A model generated the notes under the pieces. It was not told the DNA's origin. It saw nothing but the letters and a program-made list of their open reading frames with translations, and searched no databases. Positions 14,406-22,448 of a DNA stretch of 26,536 nt are shown piece after piece. The stretch covers positions 1-26,536 of the forward strand of contig JAEZMC010000175.1 in the NCBI GenBank assembly GCA_023435805.1, read 5' to 3'. The position numbers and the translations under genes were made by a program. The first letter of the stretch is position 1; the number at the start of each line of letters is the position of its first letter. The DNA comes from Bacillota bacterium. Its GTDB lineage: Bacteria > Bacillota > Clostridia > Acetivibrionales > DTU013.

Positions 14406-15464
14406 ATGAAATCAGTTCTGGTTCTGGAAGACGGAACATATTTTCCCGGGGAAGCCTTCGGACAAAAGGGTGAAACCACCGGCGAGGTAGTATTCAACAC
14501 AAGCATGACAGGTTATCAGGAAATATCCACCGATCCGTCCTATAACGGACAAATCGTAACCATGACCTATCCGCTGATCGGCAATTACGGCTTCAACACC
14601 GAGGATAACGAATCCTACAGGACCCATGTACAGGGCTTTATTGTCAAGGAGCTGTGTGAGGCTCCGAATAATTGGCGCAATACCATAGGCACGGATGAAT
14701 ATTTTAAAAAGAATAAAATTGTCGGTATAAAAGGTATTGACACACGTGCGCTGACCCAGCATATACGAAGCCATGGCAGCATGTTTGGGATTATCTCCAC
14801 CGAATGCGGAAATATTGATATACTGCTGGAAAAGCTGAACGAAAAGAAAGCGGAACCACGGAATCTTGTAATGGAAGTTACGGTCAAGGAACCCCTCCAC
14901 AGGCCTGGCAGCGGTAAAAAAGTCGTATTGCTGGACTATGGTGTAAAATACAACATCATCAAATCTCTCGAGAAACGTGGCTGCGACATATATGTGTTGC
15001 CGGCTTCCTCGACCTTTGACGCTGTCATGGCCTGCAATCCGGACGGTATACTGGTTTCCAACGGACCAGGCGATCCGAAGGACCTGCCGGAAGCTAAACT
15101 GTTGCTGCAGCAGCTGCTGGGCAAAAGGCCGATATTCGGCATATGTCTGGGACATCAGCTGCTCGGCCTTGCATTGGGCGGGAATACCTACAAGCTCAAA
15201 TTCGGCCACCATGGCGGCAATCATCCGGTAAAGGATTACATCTCCGGCAGATGCTATATTACCTCACAGAACCACAATTACGCACTGGAGAATGACTTCA
15301 GTAGCGAGATCGAGATTACCCACATCAATGTAAACGACAATACGGTGGAAGGTTTCAGGCATAAAACGCTGCCTGTCCTGAGCGTGCAATACCACCCGGA
15401 AGCAGCACCGGGGCCGCAGGATTCAGCATATCTGTTTGATGACTTTTTAAAAATGATGGGATGA
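14406..15464 (+). CDS. carA: Carbamoyl-phosphate synthase small (glutaminase) subunit
   Basis: A 352-residue glutamine amidotransferase subunit. It releases ammonia from glutamine and channels it to CarB. The N-terminal CarA domain covers about 1-130, and the class I amidotransferase domain about 172-350. The triad is Cys247 in GICLGHQ, His330 and Glu332 in QYHPEA. TAGGAG precedes the ATG. Its place among arg genes points to supply of carbamoyl phosphate for ArgF, though the enzyme may also serve pyrimidines because no second copy can be judged from this window. Confidence 0.97.
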   Translation: MKSVLVLEDGTYFPGEAFGQKGETTGEVVFNTSMTGYQEISTDPSYNGQIVTMTYPLIGNYGFNTEDNESYRTHVQGFIVKELCEAPNNWRNTIGTDEYFKKNKIVGIKGIDTRALTQHIRSHGSMFGIISTECGNIDILLEKLNEKKAEPRNLVMEVTVKEPLHRPGSGKKVVLLDYGVKYNIIKSLEKRGCDIYVLPASSTFDAVMACNPDGILVSNGPGDPKDLPEAKLLLQQLLGKRPIFGICLGHQLLGLALGGNTYKLKFGHHGGNHPVKDYISGRCYITSQNHNYALENDFSSEIEITHINVNDNTVEGFRHKTLPVLSVQYHPEAAPGPQDSAYLFDDFLKMMG

Positions 15465-15559
15465 TATCGGAGCACCCGCGGCAGTCTTATCTGCTTTATG
15501 GACCTTTGTTAAATGTCCGTAGTACAGGAAAGTGAAATGATGAACGCATGGAGGTCAGT

Positions 15560-18500
15560 ATGCCAAAACGAACAGATATAAAAAAAGTGCTTGTTATCGG
15601 ATCAGGTCCGATTGTCATAGGGCAGGCGGCGGAATTTGACTATTCCGGAACACAGGCCTGCAAATCGCTGAAGGAAGAAGGCATTGAGGTTGTCCTTGTC
15701 AACAGCAACCCCGCCACCATCATGACGGACAGTGAAACAGCGGATAGAATATATATCGAGCCTATTACACTGGATTTTGTAAAAAAGATCATCGAACGGG
15801 AAATGCCCGACGGCATACTCGCATCCCTTGGCGGGCAGACAGGCCTCAATATGGCGGTGCAGCTGGCCGCCGACGGAATATTGGACCGTCTCGGCATCGA
15901 ACTGCTGGGCACATCACTGCAATCCATCAAGAAAGCCGAAGACCGGGAGCTTTTTAAGAACACCATGCAGGAAATCGATGAAAAGGTCCCTCACAGCACC
16001 ATCGTCAACAACCTGGAGGATGCCGTCGCATTCGTGGAGGAGGTGGGCTTCCCCATCATCATCCGCCCCGCCTATACCCTTGGCGGCTCTGGCGGCGGTA
16101 TTGCCGAAAACATGGAGGACTTCAAATATATTTGCGGCAAAGGCTTGAAGCTCAGCTTGATCAGCCAGGTTTTGCTGGAGCAAAGCGTGGCGGGCTGGAA
16201 GGAAATCGAGTATGAAGTCATGCGCGACGGTGCGGACAATTGCATCATTATCTGCAATATGGAGAACTTTGACCCGGTCGGCGTACACACCGGCGACAGC
16301 ATCGTCGTAGCACCCAGCCAGACACTCTCCGATATTGAGTACCAGATGCTGCGTACCGCTTCCATCAAGATCATCCGTGCGCTTGAGATCAAGGGCGGCT
16401 GCAACATACAGTTCGCGCTCGACCCGAACAGCTTCGAATATGTGGTCATTGAGGTGAACCCCAGGGTAAGCCGTTCCAGCGCGCTGGCCTCCAAGGCAAC
16501 AGGCTACCCGATTGCACGTGTTGCTGCAAAAATCGCCATCGGGCTGAATCTGGACGAAATAAAAAATTCAGTAACACAGAATACCTTTGCATGCTTTGAG
16601 CCCTCGCTGGATTATATCGTGACCAAGGTACCGCGCTGGCCCTTTGACAAATTTACGGCAGCGGACCGATCTCTGGGTACGCAGATGAAAGCTACGGGCG
16701 AAGTTATGGCCATCGGCAGGACCTTTGAAGAATCCCTTCTGAAAGCCATCGACTCCCTGGACATCAAGCTCAACTACCAGCTTGGTCTGAAGCTTTTTGA
16801 CAATAAAAGCGTCGATGAGCTCATAGAGGTCTTGAAATCGCCTCGCGACGAGCGTATTTTCGCTATCTTCAAGGCCTTGCAGAAAGGTGTTTCAGTAGAG
16901 GAAATCGTAAAAATCACCAAGGTGGATAGTTTCTTCATACACAAGCTGCGCAATATCGTACAGCTTGCCGACGAAGTCAACAAAGCCGGTATTGCGTGGC
17001 TGGATTATGACCTTTACATCCGGGCGAAGAAAATTGGCTTTGGTGACTCCTACATTGCCAACCTGGTCAATGTGCCGCTGGACACTGTGCTGGAACTGAG
17101 GGAAAAATATCCCATCAAGCCGGTTTACAAGATCGTGGATACCTGCGCAGGGGAATTTGAAGCCGTTACGCCATATTATTATTCCACCTATGAAGAACGT
17201 GACGACGTCATCGTAACGGACAATAAAAAAGTGCTGGTCATCGGCTCAGGCCCGATCCGTATTGGTCAGGGCATCGAGTTCGACTACTGCAGCGTTCACT
17301 CCGTCAGAACATTGAAGGAACTGGGCATTGAATCCATCATCATCAATAACAATCCGGAGACCGTAAGCACTGACTTCGACACCTCCGACAAGCTTTATTT
17401 CGAGCCGCTGACCAAGGAGTGCGTGCTGGATGTCGTTAAAAAGGAGAATCCGATCGGAGTGATCGTGCAGTTCGGAGGCCAGACAGCCATCAACCTGGCA
17501 GAGCCCCTTCACAGAGAAGGCGTAAATATATTGGGCACGACAGTTGAAAGCATCGATATCGCCGAAGACAGGGATAAATTCCTCAAGCTGCTGGAAGAGC
17601 TCAATATCCCCATCCCTGCGGGAAGTACGGCATTCTCCGTACAGCAGGCCAGGCAGATCGCAAACGAAATCGGCTACCCCGTGCTTGTCCGTCCGTCTTA
17701 TGTATTGGGCGGCAGAGCCATGGAAATTGTGTATAATGATGAATCACTGGAAGAATATATGAAGATGGCTGTCGATCTTTCAGCAAAGCGCCCTGTCCTG
17801 ATCGATAAGTATATTATCGGTAAGGAAGCGGAGGTGGATGGCATCTGCGACGGTGAAGAAGTGCTGATTCCAGGCATCTTCGAGCATATTGAAAGAGCAG
17901 GTGTCCATTCAGGCGACAGTATAGCGGTTTATCCGCCCCACACGCTTTCAAAAGAGACCAGGGCTACCATAGCCGATTATACCATGAAGCTGGCAAAGGC
18001 TTTGAAGACGGTAGGCTTGTTCAATATTCAATTTGTCATCGACTCTTCCGGCAAGGTTTATGTCATCGAGGTTAACCCCCGAGCCAGCAGAACCATACCC
18101 ATCATGAGCAAGATAACCGGAATACCGATGGTAAATGTTGCAACAAAGCTGATCATGGGCGCAACGCTGCGCAGCCTCGGGTACAAGCCGGGGTTGGCAA
18201 GAGAGACGGAATTCACCGCAGTAAAGGCTCCTGTTTTCTCGTTTTCAAAGCTCACCACCGTGGATACCTTCCTGGGACCGGAAATGAAATCGACCGGCGA
18301 AGTAATGGGCGTCGACAGGGATTTCCACATTGCGCTGTACAAGGCATTGCTCGCTTCCGGCTTTTCGTTGCCGACCGGCGGGAATGTACTTATTGCTGCC
18401 GGTGAAAGAGACAAGGCCGACTGCACGGGAATCGCCTCCAGGCTCCTCAAACTTGGCTTTAAGCTGATGGCCGCGGAGGACACGCATCAATACCTTGCTG

Positions 18501-18772
18501 CGGCAGGTATCGACGCAATGCCGGTGCCCGGCGGCAGCATCATGGACTATATCAAGGGCGACACCGTAACACTGGTGATCAGCACACCTGCAAAAGGCGG
18601 CATTTCGGGCAAACTTGGCTATAACATCAGGAGAACCTCGATGGAATACAATACGCCCTGCATCACTTCGCTGGATACGGCCCATGCCATCCTGGAAGTG
18701 CTTGAATACATGTCGGATGAAAAAAGCGCAGAGATCTATGCATTGGATGAATATTCTGTATACAAGGAGTAA
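15560..18772 (+). CDS. carB: Carbamoyl-phosphate synthase large subunit
   Basis: A 1070-residue synthase of normal full length. Two homologous halves each start with the GSGPIxIGQ motif (residues 13-21, and again near 555) and carry an ATP-grasp domain. The first makes carboxyphosphate/carbamate and the second phosphorylates carbamate. An oligomerisation region lies between them (about 400-550), and the C-terminal MGS-like domain (about 930-1070) is the allosteric site. The start at 15560 (MPKRTDIKKVLV) has GGAGG 5 nt upstream; the earlier ATG at 15548 overlaps that ribosome site. The stop TAA overlaps an ATG of the next gene by one base, so argF is tightly coupled. Confidence 0.97.
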   Translation: MPKRTDIKKVLVIGSGPIVIGQAAEFDYSGTQACKSLKEEGIEVVLVNSNPATIMTDSETADRIYIEPITLDFVKKIIEREMPDGILASLGGQTGLNMAVQLAADGILDRLGIELLGTSLQSIKKAEDRELFKNTMQEIDEKVPHSTIVNNLEDAVAFVEEVGFPIIIRPAYTLGGSGGGIAENMEDFKYICGKGLKLSLISQVLLEQSVAGWKEIEYEVMRDGADNCIIICNMENFDPVGVHTGDSIVVAPSQTLSDIEYQMLRTASIKIIRALEIKGGCNIQFALDPNSFEYVVIEVNPRVSRSSALASKATGYPIARVAAKIAIGLNLDEIKNSVTQNTFACFEPSLDYIVTKVPRWPFDKFTAADRSLGTQMKATGEVMAIGRTFEESLLKAIDSLDIKLNYQLGLKLFDNKSVDELIEVLKSPRDERIFAIFKALQKGVSVEEIVKITKVDSFFIHKLRNIVQLADEVNKAGIAWLDYDLYIRAKKIGFGDSYIANLVNVPLDTVLELREKYPIKPVYKIVDTCAGEFEAVTPYYYSTYEERDDVIVTDNKKVLVIGSGPIRIGQGIEFDYCSVHSVRTLKELGIESIIINNNPETVSTDFDTSDKLYFEPLTKECVLDVVKKENPIGVIVQFGGQTAINLAEPLHREGVNILGTTVESIDIAEDRDKFLKLLEELNIPIPAGSTAFSVQQARQIANEIGYPVLVRPSYVLGGRAMEIVYNDESLEEYMKMAVDLSAKRPVLIDKYIIGKEAEVDGICDGEEVLIPGIFEHIERAGVHSGDSIAVYPPHTLSKETRATIADYTMKLAKALKTVGLFNIQFVIDSSGKVYVIEVNPRASRTIPIMSKITGIPMVNVATKLIMGATLRSLGYKPGLARETEFTAVKAPVFSFSKLTTVDTFLGPEMKSTGEVMGVDRDFHIALYKALLASGFSLPTGGNVLIAAGERDKADCTGIASRLLKLGFKLMAAEDTHQYLAAAGIDAMPVPGGSIMDYIKGDTVTLVISTPAKGGISGKLGYNIRRTSMEYNTPCITSLDTAHAILEVLEYMSDEKSAEIYALDEYSVYKE

Positions 18773-18777
18773 TGGAG

Positions 18778-19695
18778 ATGAAGCATCTTATTAATCTGAA
18801 CGATGTTACGACGGAAGAAATAGAAGGCCTGTTCACTTTGGCGGCAAAGCTCAAAAACGATAACCGGCAGGGCATCGAACACCATTTGCTGAAGGGGAAA
18901 ACGCTGGGTATGATCTTCTCAAAATCCTCCACACGGACGAGGGTCTCTTTTGAGGTAGGTATGTACCAGCTTGGCGGCTATCCCATGTTTCTAAGCTCCA
19001 GCGACATCCAGCTGGGCCGCGGAGAAACCATCAGCGACACGGCGCAGGTCCTTTCCCGCTACATCAGCGGGATAATGATCCGAACTTTCAAGCACAGTGA
19101 TGTGGAGGATCTGGCCAGATACGGGACCATTCCCGTTATAAACGGCCTGACAGACCTGATGCACCCCTGCCAGATCCTTGCAGACCTCTTTACGGTATAT
19201 GAAACAAAGGGCAGGCTGCAAGGCTTGAAAATGGCATATGTGGGGGACGGCAACAACGTGGCGAACTCACTTCTTCACGGCTGTGCAAAGACAGGTATGG
19301 ACATTTATGTTGCAACCCCTGCGGGTTATGGCTGTGACGGCACGATTATTGAAGAGGCAAAACAGGCTGCTGCCAAAGCCGGCAGCAAGGTAGTGCTTAC
19401 CGACGACCCGGAGGAAGCTGCAAGCGGCGCTGATGTCATCTATACCGACACATGGGTCAGTATGGGCCAGGAGGCGGAAAAGGAAATGCGGATCAAGCTG
19501 TTCATGCCTTACCAGGTCAACAGCAAGCTGTTCTCAATGGCAAAGGACGACGCGATCTTTCTGCACTGTCTGCCGGCTTACAGAGGTCTTGAGGTAACCG
19601 AGGATGTCATAGACGGTCCGAATTCGGCAGTCTTTACAGAAGCGGAAAACCGGCTGCATATGCAAAAAGCCATCATGGTCACGCTGATGGGATAA
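18778..19695 (+). CDS. argF: Ornithine carbamoyltransferase
   Basis: A 305-residue trimeric enzyme making citrulline from ornithine and carbamoyl phosphate. Carbamoyl-phosphate motif STRTR is at 51-55, HPCQ at 129-132, the ornithine-side motif DTWVSMG at 224-230, and HCLP at 263-266. All are intact, and the SMG loop marks it as an ornithine rather than aspartate enzyme. The start at 18778 is chosen because AAGGAG (18764-18769) lies 8 nt upstream. The in-frame ATG at 18772, which overlaps the carB stop, is only 2 nt from it. Direct coupling to carAB suits the immediate use of unstable carbamoyl phosphate. Confidence 0.97.
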   Translation: MKHLINLNDVTTEEIEGLFTLAAKLKNDNRQGIEHHLLKGKTLGMIFSKSSTRTRVSFEVGMYQLGGYPMFLSSSDIQLGRGETISDTAQVLSRYISGIMIRTFKHSDVEDLARYGTIPVINGLTDLMHPCQILADLFTVYETKGRLQGLKMAYVGDGNNVANSLLHGCAKTGMDIYVATPAGYGCDGTIIEEAKQAAAKAGSKVVLTDDPEEAASGADVIYTDTWVSMGQEAEKEMRIKLFMPYQVNSKLFSMAKDDAIFLHCLPAYRGLEVTEDVIDGPNSAVFTEAENRLHMQKAIMVTLMG

Positions 19696-19758
19696 TCTCC
19701 GGCCTTCGAAAGGTTGAGTACAACTGCACGATAGAAATGTTTCGGGATGTGATGTCAT

Positions 19759-20247
19759 TTGGTAAACTATTCTTTTATTATACGAAAAGCGATCAAGGAG
19801 GATGCCCCTGCCATTCAGGAAATCATGCAGGAATCCTTCCGTCAGTATATTGAGAACACTGGCCTTTGCGGTTCATTGGAGGCCCTCACGGAGTCTGTGG
19901 AGGATATAGAAAGGGACATCGCCACTAAGGAGGTCTATATCGCAATCATCGACAATGTTGCCGTGGGCAGCGTGAGAGTTGAGCTGTTGCCTGACCATAC
20001 CGCCTATCTCAGCAGGTTCGGTGTCAAGCTGTGCTACCACAATATCGGTATAGGCAAATCACTGATGAATCTGGTTGACAAGCTTCTTATTTCCAGGGAA
20101 GTAAAGCGCGTAAGCCTCCACACAGCGTCCAAATACTGCGATCTTGTGCGCTTCTATTACGGCAGGGGCTTTTACATTGACTCTACCACGAAGGACAGAG
20201 GCTATGTCAGAGCGCTGATGGTCAAGGAGTATGCGCAGCGCTGTTAA
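19759..20247 (+). CDS. GNAT family N-acetyltransferase
   Basis: A 162-residue acetyl-CoA-dependent acetyltransferase. The fold runs from an N-terminal IIRKAIKEDAPAIQEIM (beta1-alpha1) to the CoA pyrophosphate loop YHNIGIGKS (93-101), then a RVSLHTASKYCDLVRFYYGRGF-type end. The loop matches the Q/RxxGxG pattern except that His94 replaces Q/R. Start is TTG at 19759 with only a weak GGGATG-like ribosome site; this is the least certain start of the operon. It is last in argD-carAB-argF, 63 nt after argF. As neither argJ nor argA is seen nearby, it could provide N-acetylglutamate. That is inference from position; the substrate is not readable from sequence. Confidence 0.85.
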   Translation: MVNYSFIIRKAIKEDAPAIQEIMQESFRQYIENTGLCGSLEALTESVEDIERDIATKEVYIAIIDNVAVGSVRVELLPDHTAYLSRFGVKLCYHNIGIGKSLMNLVDKLLISREVKRVSLHTASKYCDLVRFYYGRGFYIDSTTKDRGYVRALMVKEYAQRC

Positions 20248-20303
20248 ATAAAGTTCACTCGCACTTTGGTAGGAGTTATACAGACCCTTTCAATATAAAA
20301 ATC

Positions 20304-20346
20304 AAATCCCTCATAAGCCTTTTAACAACCGGCTCGTGAGGGATTT
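20304..20346. terminator. Bidirectional terminator between convergent genes
   Basis: AAATCCCTCA (20304-20313) and TGAGGGATTT (20337-20346) form a perfect 10-bp stem, extended by AGCC/GGCT around a bulge. It lies between the GNAT gene (plus) and the DUF5680 gene (minus). The T-rich tail is better on the minus side (GATTTTTATATT). Confidence 0.8.
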
Positions 20347-20424
20347 CCCATTTCTATTCTCTGAATTTCTTATATATTTTCTCCACAGTCTTTAATTCCC
20401 TAATCTTTAATGATGAAGAAGTGC

Positions 20425-20883
20425 CTATTCTATATACCCGCCATGAAACCCCAGTTTGTAAATACAGGCATCATCCAGGTATATTTCCTCATTCCCCATG
20501 AAATCCGATAAACCACCTTGCCAGGAGCATCTATATGTGAATCTCCCATGCTCAAAGGTTTCTGGTCCCCTAAAGGGATACTCCACAGGAATTGCTTTTA
20601 AAGCACCTTTTAAGCAATGGCTAAATCCTTCCGGAACATCAGGAACCAGCATCTTGCCGTAATAGTTCATTGCCCATATCGGCTTTTCATTCTCATACAC
20701 CACTTCTTCACCGATAAAGTCCGCACTCCCCAAGTAAGAATCTATGTATAGAAGGTCTCCTTCTTTATAATGTAAGTCTTTTGAATTGGGTCTTGACGGT
20801 GCCGACAATGCGCCATTACCTGCGTAGGTATTTACTTTGGCCCTGACGAGAAAACACTTCAGAACATCTTCACTGAAACTCAT
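20425..20883 (-). CDS. DUF5680 domain protein
   Basis: A 152-residue protein recognised as the DUF5680 family by its order of motifs: FLVRAKVNTYAG, then SRPNSKDLHYKEGDLLYIDSYLG, WAMNYYG, PFRGPE and a final FHGG. The function is unknown. The family is often found as a stand-alone cytosolic protein or as the tail of HTH regulators; no HTH is present here. The start at 20883 has GAGGAGG about 5 nt upstream; an in-frame ATG at 20901 would place that ribosome site inside the gene. The nearest visible promoter is the one at 21031-21059, giving a 140-nt leader that includes the hydrolase remnant, so SOS control is possible. Confidence 0.85.
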   Translation of the reverse strand: MSFSEDVLKCFLVRAKVNTYAGNGALSAPSRPNSKDLHYKEGDLLYIDSYLGSADFIGEEVVYENEKPIWAMNYYGKMLVPDVPEGFSHCLKGALKAIPVEYPFRGPETFEHGRFTYRCSWQGGLSDFMGNEEIYLDDACIYKLGFHGGYIE

Positions 20884-20900
20884 AACTACCTCCTCAGACA

Positions 20901-20999
20901 TTATTCATCCATTTCCTCAGCCCTGTCCAGCCATTTATGAACAAGGCTATTAAATAGTTCAACCTGCTCCAACTGCAGATTATGCCCTGCTCTTTCCAG
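20901..20999 (-). pseudogene. C-terminal remnant of an alpha/beta hydrolase
   Basis: On the minus strand, 32 codons before a TAA read LERAGHNLQLEQVELFNSLV, then HKWLDRAEEMDE. This matches the C-terminal end of alpha/beta hydrolases, where the catalytic His lies in the G-H-N-x-x-x-E motif. An in-frame TAG (21000-21002) directly precedes it and no start codon or hydrolase body is upstream, so nearly the whole gene is lost. It ends 17 nt before the DUF5680 start. Confidence 0.75.
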
Positions 21000-21030
21000 C
21001 TATGAAAATACGCTTCCAGTTTATAGGGAA

Positions 21031-21059
21031 ATCATATAACAAACATATGTTCTTGTCAA
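21031..21059 (-). promoter_or_regulatory. Sigma-A promoter filled by a LexA (SOS) box
   Basis: On the minus strand, TTGACA (21054-21059) and TATGAT (21031-21036) are 17 bp apart. The spacer includes AGAACATATGTTTG (21040-21053), which agrees with the Gram-positive LexA consensus CGAACRNRYGTTYG at 13 of 14 positions. A repressor bound there would cover the promoter. It points toward the hydrolase remnant and the DUF5680 gene. Confidence 0.7.
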
Positions 21060-21170
21060 GAAAATATATACAATGTGAAGGCTATAATAACATTTGAAAT
21101 AGCATTTGAAATAGTCTCTGTAATAGCTTCTAACTTATCCATTAAGAATAGGTATAGGAAGGCTCCGGCC

Positions 21171-21232
21171 AATATAAAAGTGCTCCCGCCGGATAGATAC
21201 CCTGTCCTTAAGACAGAGTGCAGCAGGAGCAC
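21171..21232 (-). terminator. Branched terminator after the HTH gene
   Basis: GTGCTCC (21180-21186) and GGAGCAC (21226-21232) form a perfect outer stem, with an inner CTGTC/GACAG hairpin (21202-21216). On the minus strand the outer stem is followed by TTTTATATT. It lies 36 nt after the stop of the HTH protein. Confidence 0.7.
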
Positions 21233-21268
21233 CCTATTCACATTATATCATCATTCCCGTTTTGTGCT

Positions 21269-21487
21269 TTAACTGATGCTGATATAATCCTCGAAATTTA
21301 ATCCATTCACTTTGCAGTACTTCATCACCGACATCAGTATTTTTTTCCCGCCGCCGACACCGGTATTCAAATATCGGTAGAGGTGAGAGGGATCAACACC
21401 AAGCTCTCTGGCAAACCTGTTATAATTTCCCGCGCAGTTGGTGTTCATAAGATCATGTACCTTTTGCCTGTTTACTTCCATTAACAT
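21269..21487 (-). CDS. Small HTH (Cro/C1-like) DNA-binding protein
   Basis: A 72-residue protein with a predicted helix-turn-helix at about residues 22-41 (YNRFARELGVDPSHLYRYLN), followed by a short helical tail. It resembles single-domain Cro/C1-type proteins, but no partner toxin or phage gene is adjacent. The start at 21487 (MLMEVNRQ) has GGAGGG about 7 nt upstream; a second ATG two codons on is possible. It has its own strong promoter (21583-21611) and branched terminator, so it is a free-standing unit with a leader of about 90 nt. The regulatory target is unknown. Confidence 0.75.
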   Translation of the reverse strand: MLMEVNRQKVHDLMNTNCAGNYNRFARELGVDPSHLYRYLNTGVGGGKKILMSVMKYCKVNGLNFEDYISIS

Positions 21488-21582
21488 CTCTTTTCCCTCC
21501 AAACAAATTACTTTGTCAGCAATACTATGCACGAAAGAGATAAGTATTTGCAGCGACAGGTAATTAATTACAATTTTATTTA

Positions 21583-21611
21583 ATCTTAGTACACCTCTAG
21601 CAAATTGTCAA
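21583..21611 (-). promoter_or_regulatory. Sigma-A promoter of the HTH gene
   Basis: On the minus strand, TTGACA (21606-21611) and TAAGAT (21583-21588) are spaced 17 bp. Predicted start is near 21576, about 90 nt before the coding start. An A/T-rich repeat (TTAATTAATT) follows the start site. Confidence 0.8.
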
Positions 21612-21639
21612 TACATTTCCAGTTAAAGAATACATATTT

Positions 21640-22176
21640 TTACGTCTTATGAACAACCTTGCTGATTGTTTTATAAACAATTAATGTAATGACTGAGTTG
21701 AGACCCGCTTTTATCAGGTTGAACGGGATCAGCACCGGTATAATCATGCTTTTGACCGTATCATAGGGCACTCCGTAAAAATTGGGTTGTATAACAAGGT
21801 TGACTGGAATCATGATCAGCGTCATGGCCACCGTACCCGCAACAAGAGCAACGACCGCCCCTTTGAGGGTATGTATCTTTTTATAGATCAGCCCTGATAC
21901 CGTAATCAAAGTGCCTGTTGCAATGATATGCATGATAAAGCCCACCCATCCGTCAGCACTCAGAAGCGTTGCCTGAATGGCTGATGTGACAAAGGTGATG
22001 GCCAACCCTGCCAACGGCCCGAATAAAAAGGTTCCAACCAGAATCGGCACATCTGCAGGTTCATAAATCAAATACGGTGCGGCCGGTATGATCGGAAATC
22101 TGATAAGCAGCATGAGCACAATGGATAGTGCCGCCAGTACTGCCATGGTAACCATTTTCTTAACTCCGAATTTCAT
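21640..22176 (-). CDS. ribU: Riboflavin ECF transporter S component RibU
   Basis: A 178-residue membrane protein, the substrate-binding subunit of an energy-coupling-factor importer. It has about six hydrophobic segments and the RibU-type signature around PYLIYEPADVPILVGTFLFGPLAG (residues 34-57). It needs the shared EcfA-A'-T module, not encoded here. The start at 22176 has GGGAGG 8 nt upstream; an in-frame upstream reading crosses the riboswitch and is not credible. The FMN riboswitch immediately upstream independently supports riboflavin/FMN as ligand. Confidence 0.96.
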   Translation of the reverse strand: MKFGVKKMVTMAVLAALSIVLMLLIRFPIIPAAPYLIYEPADVPILVGTFLFGPLAGLAITFVTSAIQATLLSADGWVGFIMHIIATGTLITVSGLIYKKIHTLKGAVVALVAGTVAMTLIMIPVNLVIQPNFYGVPYDTVKSMIIPVLIPFNLIKAGLNSVITLIVYKTISKVVHKT

Positions 22177-22191
22177 ATTTATTACCTCCCT

Positions 22192-22227
22192 TAAAATAAA
22201 AATTCCCTGGAATATAATCCAGGGAAT
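22192..22227 (-). terminator. Riboswitch-controlled terminator before ribU
   Basis: On the minus strand, ATTCCCTGGA, a 6-nt loop and TCCAGGGAAT form a 10-bp stem followed by TTTTATTTTAA, just before the ribU ribosome site. This is the classic expression platform: FMN binding upstream should let it form and stop transcription. Confidence 0.9.
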
Positions 22228-22247
22228 GTGAAATACGGTTTGCATCG

Positions 22248-22369
22248 AATCTTCTTCCATCCAGACTTTACTGTCGGCCCCGGAATCGCACCAGGTCAGC
22301 TTTCGCTCGCGGGCTAACGGCTTTCGCCGCATTACCGCCGGTAGGGAATCACACCCTGCCCTGAAGATT
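22248..22369 (-). ncRNA. FMN riboswitch (RFN element)
   Basis: All conserved blocks are seen in order on the minus strand: P1 AATCTTC, GGGCAGGGTG, ATTCCC, ACCGGCGGTA, AGCCCGCGAGC, CCTGGTGCGATTCC, GGGGCCGACAGT, AGTCTGGATGG, and the closing GAAGATT. The paired ends at 22248-22254 and 22363-22369 close the element. It controls ribU through the terminator at 22192-22227. Confidence 0.98.
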
Positions 22370-22383
22370 ATATTTAGTTAGTA

Positions 22384-22416
22384 ATTATAATAGCACCAGA
22401 ACTTTGTCCAAGTCAA
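22384..22416 (-). promoter_or_regulatory. Promoter of the FMN riboswitch–ribU transcript
   Basis: On the minus strand, TTGACT (22411-22416), 18 bp and TATTAT (22387-22392, with TG one base upstream) form a promoter. An overlapping option is TTGGAC (22406-22411), 16 bp, TATAAT (22384-22389). Either start lies just before the riboswitch P1 stem. Confidence 0.7.
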
Positions 22417-22448
22417 CTATTTTTTTCTAGTTAAAGCAACCGCCTGAG

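Noticed and set aside
14412..15224. A 270-codon minus-strand frame opposite carA.
   Set aside because: It is a mirror of carA codon bias; carA has an intact catalytic triad and the expected length.
21056..21142. A 28-codon minus-strand reading frame for a hydrophobic peptide (MDKLEAIT... ending in LYIFS), suggestive of a small toxin.
   Set aside because: No Shine-Dalgarno sequence before the ATG, and it lies between the HTH gene's terminator and the SOS-type promoter with no promoter of its own. Its composition follows the local A/T-rich repeat (CATTTGAAATAG twice).
22177..22332. An in-frame N-terminal extension of RibU.
   Set aside because: The extension would be translated through the FMN riboswitch and terminator; the good GGGAGG site supports the start at 22176.
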